A stretch of DNA of 8,557 nt from NCBI GenBank assembly GCA_023269365.1, contig JAHFTN010000026.1, forward strand, positions 5,657 through 14,213, in the 5' to 3' direction. This stretch comes from Chlamydiota bacterium (GTDB lineage Bacteria > Chlamydiota > Chlamydiia > Chlamydiales > Rhabdochlamydiaceae). A model generated the notes under the pieces. That model was not told the origin of the DNA. It worked only from the letters and a program-made list of their open reading frames with translations, and searched no databases. A program made the translations under genes and the position numbers. Shown in pieces: positions 1 through 6,155 of the stretch; position 1 is the first letter of the stretch; the number at the start of each line of letters is the position of its first letter.

Positions 1-1046
1 ATCCCAACGGGCAATTGAAGGCTGTTGTCTTCTACAAAGAAGATAAGGCGGATGGGGAAGTGAAAACTTGGTTTGAGGATGGTTCCTTATGCGCAGTGAA
101 ATCTTTTAAAGAAGGAGTGTTAGTTGGAGAGCAAAAGGAATATTTTTCTAAAGCAGACTTACAAGAGACCTCCGTCAAAAAGACCTCCTTGCAGCTAGCG
201 CGCTTGTTTAGATACGATCAAGAAGGGCAGATGGATGGGGAACAGAAGAGTTATCATCCCAATGGAGCTGTGCACACTGTGTTACATTACGACAAGGGAG
301 AGCTTCATGGCCTAAAGGCTCTTTGGGACCAAGAAGGGATCCTTCTAGAAGAAGCTACGTATGAAAAAGGGCGGCTCAATGGACGGTTTTTTGAAAGGGG
401 GCGCGATGGCAAGGAGATCATTTTCCAATACAAAGATAACAAAAGGGAAGGATTGCATGAGGTGTATTACCCTTCGCATGAATACTTTGGAAAAGTTAAA
501 GCGCTAGAGGTGAATTTCATCAACGACCTAGCCGAAGGAGAGGCGCTCGAGTATAATGAATCGGGAGCAAAAATTGCGGTAACTTCCTACGTTAAAGGGA
601 TGAAAGAAGGGGTCTCTACCATCTATTCCCCTCAAGGGCAGATGCTGATGACTATCGCCTTTAAAGCTGATAAGCGTCACGGGCCCTCTATCCAGTATTT
701 CCCTAACAAGCAGATCTTTGTAGAAGGGGTCTTTGAGGAAGACCTCAAAGAGGGAGTGGAAAAAACTTATTACGAAGAGGGGACGCTGGCAAAATCGATC
801 CCCTATAAAGCAGGAAAGATTCACGGTTCTTATAAAGAATGGAATCAAGCGGGCGTGCTCACATTCGAGTCGGAATATAAGGAAGGCAAGCGCCATGGCA
901 TTTTCAACAAATACTATGACAATGGGCAGCCCCACCTCCTCCAAGCCTTTAGAGACGATGAGCTGCACGGGGTGAAAAAAAGTTATGACACAGAAGGCAA
1001 ACTCACCGAGTCTAAATTCGACAAAGGTAAAAAAATCAGTGGTTAG
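1..1046 (+). CDS. MORN_2/YwqK-like repeat protein, 5' end cut off by window edge
   Basis: The reading frame is open from the first base and ends with TAG at 1044-1046. It therefore enters from outside the window, and the first two bases fit the end of a Tyr codon in a 'Y-P-N-G-Q' repeat. A TTG at 15-17 lies inside a repeat unit and is not a credible start. About 347 residues are visible, consisting almost wholly of short repeats with the pattern [aromatic]-x2-[D/N/E]-G-x-[hydrophobic]...[Y/F]-x2-G-x3-[E/H]-G. This is typical of the MORN_2 family (COG2849, often auto-annotated as 'YwqK family antitoxin'). I count about 13 full units plus one partial unit. Most are 24 residues, with one longer unit (about 37) and one of 29. 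No membrane segment or enzyme motif is visible. In the family these repeats form extended beta-hairpin solenoids, and the biochemical role is usually unknown. The antitoxin label is not supported here, since no toxin gene is visible. Its 3' end overlaps convergent rsmD by 11 bp. Confidence 0.85.
   Translation, partial: PNGQLKAVVFYKEDKADGEVKTWFEDGSLCAVKSFKEGVLVGEQKEYFSKADLQETSVKKTSLQLARLFRYDQEGQMDGEQKSYHPNGAVHTVLHYDKGELHGLKALWDQEGILLEEATYEKGRLNGRFFERGRDGKEIIFQYKDNKREGLHEVYYPSHEYFGKVKALEVNFINDLAEGEALEYNESGAKIAVTSYVKGMKEGVSTIYSPQGQMLMTIAFKADKRHGPSIQYFPNKQIFVEGVFEEDLKEGVEKTYYEEGTLAKSIPYKAGKIHGSYKEWNQAGVLTFESEYKEGKRHGIFNKYYDNGQPHLLQAFRDDELHGVKKSYDTEGKLTESKFDKGKKISG
540..1043 (+). repeat. Seven consecutive 72-bp (24-residue) MORN-like protein repeats
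   Basis: The last 168 residues of the repeat protein divide exactly into seven units of 24 residues, ending at the final Gly before the stop codon. Each unit ends in Gly, preceded by Glu, His or Ser, and has an aromatic residue at about position 5 or 6. Most have Gly at position 9 and Tyr or Phe at position 17. The units differ strongly at the DNA level, so this is an old protein-level repeat and not a recent tandem DNA duplication. Upstream units are less regular (23, 29 and 37 residues). Confidence 0.8.
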
Positions 1047-1620
1047 ATCTTTGAAATTGGTGTAGTGTCGACTGGGAGAAGGTGCGGCTATTTACAAAAT
1101 AAAGGGACTCTAGCTTTTGATCGGAGGGGCGGAGTTTGGCTGGAGCCCCCTCCTCGAGAAATAGTGTCCCTCCTTCTTTTAACAGCAAGTGGGTGTCTAT
1201 GAATACGAGGATCTCGTTCAAAAGGTTGAGCCTTGTCCCGAGTGCATAGGGAGGGTCGACATAGATCAGGTCGAAAGAGGCTTTCGCTTTGCTCAATTTC
1301 TTTAAAAAAAGGGGAGCGTCGTAGCTGACGAGAGTCGATTCTTTTTCGACCCCAAGCGCTTGCATATTTTTCTTTATGCAGCCAAAGGCGCGTGGGTTTG
1401 TCTCTACGAATGTAGCAGCGACAGCGCCGCGGCTGAGTGCCTCAAAACCTATCGCTCCGGAGCCCGCGTAGAGATCGAGTACATGAGCTTCTTCGATCTG
1501 CATCTGTACAATATCAAAGACAGCTTTACGAAGGATTGCGAGGGTGGGGCGCGTCGTTTCTACATTGGGAGTGACAAGAGTCTTACCTCGGAGTCTTCCC
1601 CCTAATATCTTTAGACTCAT
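1036..1620 (-). CDS. rsmD: 16S rRNA (guanine966-N2)-methyltransferase RsmD
   Basis: This 194-residue protein matches the length of RsmD (about 198 in E. coli), which uses S-adenosylmethionine to methylate G966 of 16S rRNA during 30S assembly in the cytoplasm. The class I methyltransferase motifs are present. The SAM-binding loop D-L-Y-A-G-S-G lies at residues 49-55, followed by 'A-L-S-R-G-A', and an acidic residue ends the next strand in 'F-V-E-T-N'. The catalytic D-P-P-Y is at 122-125. The N-terminal 'G-G-R-L-R-G' and 'R-P-T' segments are also typical. The usual 'vREalF' helix reads 'L-R-K-A-V-F', a mild deviation. The ATG at 1618-1620 shares bases with the TGA of the VWA gene (ATGA). No good Shine-Dalgarno sequence precedes it, so translation probably depends on coupling. 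It is the last gene of the TPR-VWA-rsmD operon, and its stop (1036-1038) lies inside the convergent MORN-like gene. Confidence 0.95.
   Translation of the reverse strand: MSLKILGGRLRGKTLVTPNVETTRPTLAILRKAVFDIVQMQIEEAHVLDLYAGSGAIGFEALSRGAVAATFVETNPRAFGCIKKNMQALGVEKESTLVSYDAPLFLKKLSKAKASFDLIYVDPPYALGTRLNLLNEILVFIDTHLLLKEGGTLFLEEGAPAKLRPSDQKLESLYFVNSRTFSQSTLHQFQRSNH
1617..1620 (-). other. ATGA stop/start overlap, VWA gene to rsmD
   Basis: Read on the minus strand, the rsmD ATG (1620-1618) and the VWA TGA stop (1619-1617) share bases. The sequence just upstream (A/T-rich, no GGAG-type motif) offers no strong Shine-Dalgarno. Termination-reinitiation coupling is therefore the likely way rsmD is translated. 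Confidence 0.85.
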
Positions 1621-3473
1621 CGAAATGTCATTTCTTTTTGAGAACTATTTAAGAGGTCTTTGGCTTGTTTTAAGGAGAGGGGATTTCCCTCATCGAGAAA
1701 TTGAGTATAGCAGAGGCTAGCTTGCATCTTCTTCCACTGTTTTGCAAAGAGAGAGTCTCCTTTCACAGCGTCTTTGAAGGTGATATGTTTATTGATAGCG
1801 ATCCAATCTTCTCTATGGCGCCCTCGCAGAATAAGGTCAAAAGAGCTCAGCTGGTCAATGGTCCCGAAAATAAGGTAGGGTTCATTGCTATAGAGAGAGG
1901 GTAAGATAGAAGCAGAAGGGGTGAGTTCTACAAATGTCTGGCCGTTCTGAGGTTTTATGAGTAGCTCCACTTCTTTAGCAATCGGGTTTTTGAGATCTAG
2001 GATAAGCTTTGCTAGCTTGCGTGGAAAGGCAGCGTGTGTATCGGAGTAAAGGAGTTTTCCTCCGCATTCTGTACTTAAAAGATCTAAGGATAACAGATCG
2101 TTGTCTTTGCCGACAGCCGCTGCATACAAAGAGAGCCTTCCCCCATTTTTTTGTAACCATTTTTTAAATGTATCTCTCTTTTTCGCAAGGCTCATAGAGG
2201 AGTTGCCGTCGGTAAGCAAAATGGCGGTGTGCATTTCATCATCATCGGGGATCGAAGGAAGGATTTTAGCAAGGGAAGAATAGATGGTTCCATTGCCTAA
2301 AAAGCCCCCGGGATTTTGCGTGCTAAGGAAGTCTTCTGCAGCCTGAATATTTTTAGCAGAAGCCAAAAGAGTGGTTGGTCTGAAGCTAATCACATTTTTG
2401 TCGAGGATGAAAATATTAAAGCTGTCTTCTGGGTGCATACTAGCAAGAGCTTTAAGTGCAGCTCTTTTAAAAACGAGGAAATGGTGGTTCTCTGAGGAGT
2501 TGGAGCGATCTAAAAGAAAATAGAAGTGTTGCTTCAGCCGGTGTTGAGATAAGTCGTATTTGGGCTGAAGAGACAAAGAAAAAATGTATCCCTCCTCTTC
2601 GGGATGGGGTGCATAGGTAAGGGTGACATCAAAGTCTGCATCCCATAGAGCAGAGGTAGCAAGAGTAGGAAAAGAATAGAGGGTTAAAGAGTCTTGAGGT
2701 TGCGCAATCTCCACTAACCTTGGAAGGGGCTGGGGCAGGGAATATTTAGGAGTGAATAGAGGGGTGCGCGTGAGCTCCTGGTAGGACGAAGTAAAAGAAG
2801 AGCAAGGGTGGGAAATGAGGGTTTCATTTTTTTTTGCAATAGGGTAAGGGTGGATAGACAACGCGCTCCCCTCGAGAGGGTTGCCCATAGGTGTGGGCTG
2901 TAGAGAAGGGATGCTTACAAGATCGTCATAGGGGGTAGAAAGGGACTCTTCAACCAAGGGAAGTTCTGCATGCGAAAGAGGGGAGTCAATCTGTACTTGT
3001 GCAACGTGTCTTGCCTGTTGTTCTAGCATCTGAAAGAAAGGAGAGTGGGCAATCTCTTCCATCTCTTGTGAAAAATCCTTTTGAGATAGGGTGTGTGGAT
3101 CGAGGGTAAAAGAAGGGCTCTGTTTTTTGTCTAGTAAAGCTGTCTCGATCTGCTCTAAATTGGGAGCCATCATCTTCCCCTGCGGCAAGTGGGTCAGATC
3201 ATAAGGCCTTTGAAGTTGGGAAGGAAGGACGACGATGTGTTCGAATACATCGTCTAGAAATTGATTTTTCTCAATCGAGTCGAGCTCTTCTTCATCGTCT
3301 AGCATTTTGGGTTTTGCAAAAGTCATCCCAAAAAGAGAATCCAAAGGGCTTTGCAAAAGCAGAGGATACAAAAAAAGAAAAGAGATAGCTAGTACATGAA
3401 GGGCAATAGAAAGGATTAAGTACTTGATTCCCAACTTACGAGAATCTGTTTGAGAAAAAATAACTGTACTCAT
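1617..3473 (-). CDS. Membrane-anchored VWA-domain protein with TolA/TonB-like N-terminal helix
   Basis: The protein has 618 residues. A basic N-terminus (R12, K13, K17) precedes one hydrophobic helix at about 18-40, and the rest should lie in the periplasm. The helix has S22-x3-H26 with L33 seven residues later, the spacing of the Ser-His-Leu residues in the TolA and TonB helices; their following Ser is Pro37 here. Residues 41 to about 275 are a Pro-rich and acidic spacer with no recognised domain. From about 280 a beta-rich segment leads into a VWA domain (about 315-495). Its metal-site (MIDAS) residues are intact: D322-x-S324-x-S326, T396 in 'G-N-G-T', and D422 in 'L-L-T-D-G'. The C-terminal tail (about 500-618) resembles the region after VWA in VIT/VWA proteins. 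VWA domains usually bind a protein ligand through the metal. The ATG overlaps the TGA of the upstream TPR gene, and the gene overlaps rsmD downstream. The VWA call is firm, the TolA-like helix call is a pattern match, and the function is unknown. Confidence 0.85.
   Translation of the reverse strand: MSTVIFSQTDSRKLGIKYLILSIALHVLAISFLFLYPLLLQSPLDSLFGMTFAKPKMLDDEEELDSIEKNQFLDDVFEHIVVLPSQLQRPYDLTHLPQGKMMAPNLEQIETALLDKKQSPSFTLDPHTLSQKDFSQEMEEIAHSPFFQMLEQQARHVAQVQIDSPLSHAELPLVEESLSTPYDDLVSIPSLQPTPMGNPLEGSALSIHPYPIAKKNETLISHPCSSFTSSYQELTRTPLFTPKYSLPQPLPRLVEIAQPQDSLTLYSFPTLATSALWDADFDVTLTYAPHPEEEGYIFSLSLQPKYDLSQHRLKQHFYFLLDRSNSSENHHFLVFKRAALKALASMHPEDSFNIFILDKNVISFRPTTLLASAKNIQAAEDFLSTQNPGGFLGNGTIYSSLAKILPSIPDDDEMHTAILLTDGNSSMSLAKKRDTFKKWLQKNGGRLSLYAAAVGKDNDLLSLDLLSTECGGKLLYSDTHAAFPRKLAKLILDLKNPIAKEVELLIKPQNGQTFVELTPSASILPSLYSNEPYLIFGTIDQLSSFDLILRGRHREDWIAINKHITFKDAVKGDSLFAKQWKKMQASLCYTQFLDEGNPLSLKQAKDLLNSSQKEMTFR
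3470..3473 (-). other. ATGA stop/start overlap, TPR gene to VWA gene
   Basis: The VWA ATG (3473-3471) overlaps the TPR TGA stop (3472-3470). The only Shine-Dalgarno-like sequence nearby is GGAGG (plus-strand 3490-3494), 16 bases before the ATG and too far for normal use. Its GGAG could pair with CTCC (plus-strand 3477-3480) across a ten-base loop, which would bring it closer to the start codon or hide it. Coupling to TPR translation is the simplest reading. Confidence 0.8.
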
Positions 3474-6031
3474 AGAGGAGTTTCCAATGCCTCCAAATCC
3501 TTAACCAGGCGCTCTCTGAGTGTATCGTTAACAGATCTTTCTAGCAACCTTTTCAGCGCGGGCGCTGTCTCTTTCTCTTCAGATAGCTTGATTTCAACAT
3601 AAGAGAGATATTCTTCTAAAAGGGCTCTCTCTTCGGGGACGGCTCCCTCTTTTTGCAAGGAGAGGCTAGCTTTGATCTGTTCAAGCAACAGGCTTTGTCT
3701 CTGCTTGCGCTCATTTTTAGGAGCGAGCTTTGCTTTGATCTCAGCATAGAGAAGTCCCGCTTCTATGTGTAAAGGCTCAGAACTAGGTTGGTGTTTAATC
3801 TCTATCTCTTTTAGCGTGTCGCAGATCTCTTTAACTTTTGCGGAATCCTCTTTCATCTCCTCGTCTTTTAATTTAGAAAGTTGCAATTTAGCCAGCTCCA
3901 TCTTTGCAGCTAAGGCGAAATAGGAAGAGACATGGGAAGAAGAATCGATCAGATGCTGATAAATGTGGATTGCTTTTGCAGTGTCCCCTGATAAAAAATA
4001 GGCTTTCCCTAGTTCAAACTGAGCCCATCGGTAGTACTTCCAAGGCGCTGTTCGTGTAGTTGCTTGCCTTTGCACAAGGGCTTCTAGTAATTCAACGGCT
4101 TGCGCGAAGTCGCCAAATTGGCGGTAGAGGTTTGCAAGTTGCATTACTTCAGCTTCCACCTCGGGGGAAAAATCGCCCCCGACTCGCCTTTTTTCTAGGA
4201 GCTGTTCCAAGACGAGCATCGCCCTCTCTGCCCCTTGTTCTTGTTCAAGATAGTAACTTGCTAACCAACGCTGATTTTCTTGGCTGATAGAGCCATCAGA
4301 GACCAAAAATAGATGGTTTGCTGCCTTGGAGAGGAGCTCTGTCTTTTCTTCCGCAGGACGCTGCTGGATATATTTTAGATAGGCATTAAATAAAGAGCGG
4401 TGGAGGTTTAGTCCCGGATCTAAGCTAAGCGCTTTTTCAGAGTATTCTATGAAATATTTGTCGTTGCGATCTCTATAGCAAGCTCCGAGAAGCAAGTAGG
4501 CTTCACTGAGAGAAGGATCTCCATGAAAATCACGCATATATTCTGTAAGAAAGCCCGCAGATTCTTCAAAGTGTTTTAAATCGAAATGGGTGTGTGCCAA
4601 AAGGAAGCGAAGCGTTTTTGTTTCCTCAGCAGAAAAAGCATGTTTATAACTGAGAGAGAGATTTAATATCTCGATGAGAATTTCCTTTTCTTTTAAAACC
4701 TCTGTACTCAAGTAAAGAGCATTATTGAGCGCTTGTTTTACATGCTTGCTTTCTGGGCATTCTTTAACAAAATATTTAAAAGCCTCTATGCTTTTCTGTG
4801 CAGTGCCCTCCTGCATAAGCAGGATACTTCTATCATAGAGAAGATTTTCTTTTTGTGGATGCTGTGGATGGCTGTCTAATAAACGATCAATGAAATCTCT
4901 TGCTTCTCTCCAGAGCGCGTTCTGCTTACAAAGGTGTACATGGAGGAGGGTTGCCTCAAGGATTTCGTTCTCGGAGAAATGTTCTTTTTGCAAATGGATA
5001 AGGGTGCGACGACTTAAATCCACATCTTGGAGCTCTTTTGCACAATTTACCAAAGCGAGTAGAATGGGGCGCTTTAGTTCTGTACTCCCTTCCGATGTTA
5101 GCAACTTCTCAAGGAGTGTTTTTGCATTGTCTGCCTCGTTTTCATAGAAGAGGGCCTTTGCATAATAGTACTGCACGAGGGGGACTTTATTTTCTGGGAC
5201 ATGGGGAGCTAAGGAGGAGATTTCTTGAATGAGGACGTCATAATGTTGCGATTGGAACAAAAGAGCTAGAAGGTTATAGGCGGCTTTATCTAAGAATTTG
5301 CCTTTAAGCTCGATGACTTGCCCCAGGGTCTCAAGGGCAGCTTCCTTGTCAAAATGGATTTGTAGGCAGGCTGCATGAAATAACAACTCCTCTTTTTTCT
5401 CTTCGTGTAGATTTGCTAGAGCGAGGTAGACCTTAGTAGCCTGAGGGAATTCTTCAAGGGCTTCGTAGACTTGCGCACGGGCTAAGAGGGTGTCTTCATC
5501 AAGAGAGGTATTTTTTAATTTCTCATAGTAGCCTTTTGCTTTTTCATATAATTCTTTTTTCTTTCCCGCTTCAGCTTCATAAGCCTGGCAGAAGTAGGTT
5601 TCTGCAAGCTCAAAGAGGATTGTATGAACATCCTTAGGTTGTGCATGAGGGTCGTTCAAGAAAAAAGGAGCGAGGATAATAAATGTGTCGTAGCGCTGTA
5701 GCTCGTATAGGCTATGTAGGTAATGAAATTGGGATTTACGCGTGTACTCTTTCCCTTGAATTTTCTCGTAACAATCGCAAGCGTCTTCATAGAGGTTTTC
5801 TGAGAAATAGAGGTCTGCTAGCATGGCATAGAGTTGGTCGACGTAACCGCTTTGAGGGTACTTGCTTAAAAACTGAGGGATCAGTTCTTGAGCTAACGCA
5901 TACTCTTTCTCCTCCCAGTACTGCGCAATTTTTTTAATTGCCACACGCTCGTCTAGAGAGGTGAGCTCTTTGCCATCAAGGGAAAAACTTGTCGCTATTA
6001 GCGCGGCTACCATCCATGTCCTAGCATCCAT
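3470..6031 (-). CDS. Large TPR protein, probably exported to the periplasm
   Basis: This 853-residue protein is almost entirely helical, with many tetratricopeptide-like pairs. The clearest are at about 33-125 ('A-x-L-Y-F-S-E-N-L-Y-E-D-A', much like BamD/CpoB-type repeats), about 165-210, about 510-545 ('A-L-S-L-D-P-G') and 630-725 ('L-A-N-L-Y-R-Q-F-G-D-F-A-Q-A'). The N-terminus has R4 and then a short hydrophobic stretch (about 6-18) ending in small residues, which looks like a Sec signal peptide. No lipobox Cys follows. The ATG at 6029-6031 is chosen because AGGTG (6036-6040) precedes it by four bases. A second ATG at codon 7 would lack a ribosome site and remove the basic residue. It is the first gene of the operon and overlaps the VWA gene by four bases. 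TPR proteins are scaffolds, so it probably binds the VWA protein or other envelope partners. No enzyme motif is visible, and the ligand is unknown. Confidence 0.85.
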   Translation of the reverse strand: MDARTWMVAALIATSFSLDGKELTSLDERVAIKKIAQYWEEKEYALAQELIPQFLSKYPQSGYVDQLYAMLADLYFSENLYEDACDCYEKIQGKEYTRKSQFHYLHSLYELQRYDTFIILAPFFLNDPHAQPKDVHTILFELAETYFCQAYEAEAGKKKELYEKAKGYYEKLKNTSLDEDTLLARAQVYEALEEFPQATKVYLALANLHEEKKEELLFHAACLQIHFDKEAALETLGQVIELKGKFLDKAAYNLLALLFQSQHYDVLIQEISSLAPHVPENKVPLVQYYYAKALFYENEADNAKTLLEKLLTSEGSTELKRPILLALVNCAKELQDVDLSRRTLIHLQKEHFSENEILEATLLHVHLCKQNALWREARDFIDRLLDSHPQHPQKENLLYDRSILLMQEGTAQKSIEAFKYFVKECPESKHVKQALNNALYLSTEVLKEKEILIEILNLSLSYKHAFSAEETKTLRFLLAHTHFDLKHFEESAGFLTEYMRDFHGDPSLSEAYLLLGACYRDRNDKYFIEYSEKALSLDPGLNLHRSLFNAYLKYIQQRPAEEKTELLSKAANHLFLVSDGSISQENQRWLASYYLEQEQGAERAMLVLEQLLEKRRVGGDFSPEVEAEVMQLANLYRQFGDFAQAVELLEALVQRQATTRTAPWKYYRWAQFELGKAYFLSGDTAKAIHIYQHLIDSSSHVSSYFALAAKMELAKLQLSKLKDEEMKEDSAKVKEICDTLKEIEIKHQPSSEPLHIEAGLLYAEIKAKLAPKNERKQRQSLLLEQIKASLSLQKEGAVPEERALLEEYLSYVEIKLSEEKETAPALKRLLERSVNDTLRERLVKDLEALETPL

Positions 6032-6035
6032 CGTA

Positions 6036-6040
6036 CACCT
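6036..6040 (-). promoter_or_regulatory. Ribosome binding site of the TPR gene
   Basis: On the minus strand AGGTG stands four bases before the ATG at 6031. It is the only Shine-Dalgarno-like sequence near the start and supports this ATG over the one six codons downstream. Confidence 0.55.
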
Positions 6041-6059
6041 ACTTCTTCAGATTTTTTAA

Positions 6060-6090
6060 TATATATGCACGAAGCAGTATTATGCTTCAA
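6060..6090 (-). promoter_or_regulatory. Candidate sigma-70-type promoter of the TPR-VWA-rsmD operon
   Basis: On the minus strand TTGAAG (plus 6085-6090) could be a -35 box. An A/T-rich -10 region follows, either CATATA (plus 6062-6067, spacer 17) or TATATA (plus 6060-6065, spacer 19). Transcription would begin some 20 bases upstream of the ATG. Neither hexamer is a full consensus match, so this is tentative. An alternative -10, CATAAT at about 6079-6084, lacks a good -35. Confidence 0.35.
6071..6088. repeat. Perfect 6-bp inverted repeat in the divergent intergenic region
   Basis: GAAGCA (6071-6076) and TGCTTC (6083-6088) are exact inverted copies around a six-base A/T-rich centre, GTATTA, followed by a run of eight A on the plus strand. 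The right arm overlaps the candidate -35 box of the leftward operon. The geometry suits a small dimeric regulator. It is not a terminator on either strand, because no T-run follows the stem. Confidence 0.4.
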
Positions 6091-6146
6091 AAAAAATACA
6101 GAAAAACCGTATCGTCTACACTCGGCGCAGCTGAGTATAGTTAAAT

Positions 6147-6152
6147 AGAGGA
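6147..6152 (+). promoter_or_regulatory. Ribosome binding site of the DMT permease gene
   Basis: AGAGGA lies three bases before the ATG at 6156; its GAGG core gives a spacer of four. The spacing is short but usable, and it supports this start. Confidence 0.55.
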
Positions 6153-6155
6153 CAT

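Noticed and set aside
15..17. TTG as the start codon of the MORN-like gene
   Set aside because: The frame is open upstream to the window edge and the TTG codes for a Leu inside a repeat unit, with no ribosome site before it.
528..968. 146-residue open frame on the minus strand
   Set aside because: It lies wholly inside the MORN-like gene on the other strand. Its peptide has no family resemblance, and its opposite frame is clearly the repeat-coding one.
1..1046. Toxin-antitoxin module
   Set aside because: The family label 'YwqK antitoxin' is a database habit. No toxin-like gene adjoins, and the convergent neighbour is rsmD.
1617..6031. Complete Bat (aerotolerance) operon
   Set aside because: VWA and TPR genes are present, but no MoxR ATPase, DUF58 or BatD-like gene is in the window, and the VWA protein has one N-terminal helix and not the flanking pair typical of BatA/BatB.
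6136..6141. TATAGT as the -10 box of the DMT permease gene
   Set aside because: No recognisable -35 lies 16-18 bases upstream, and the start of transcription would fall on the ribosome binding site.
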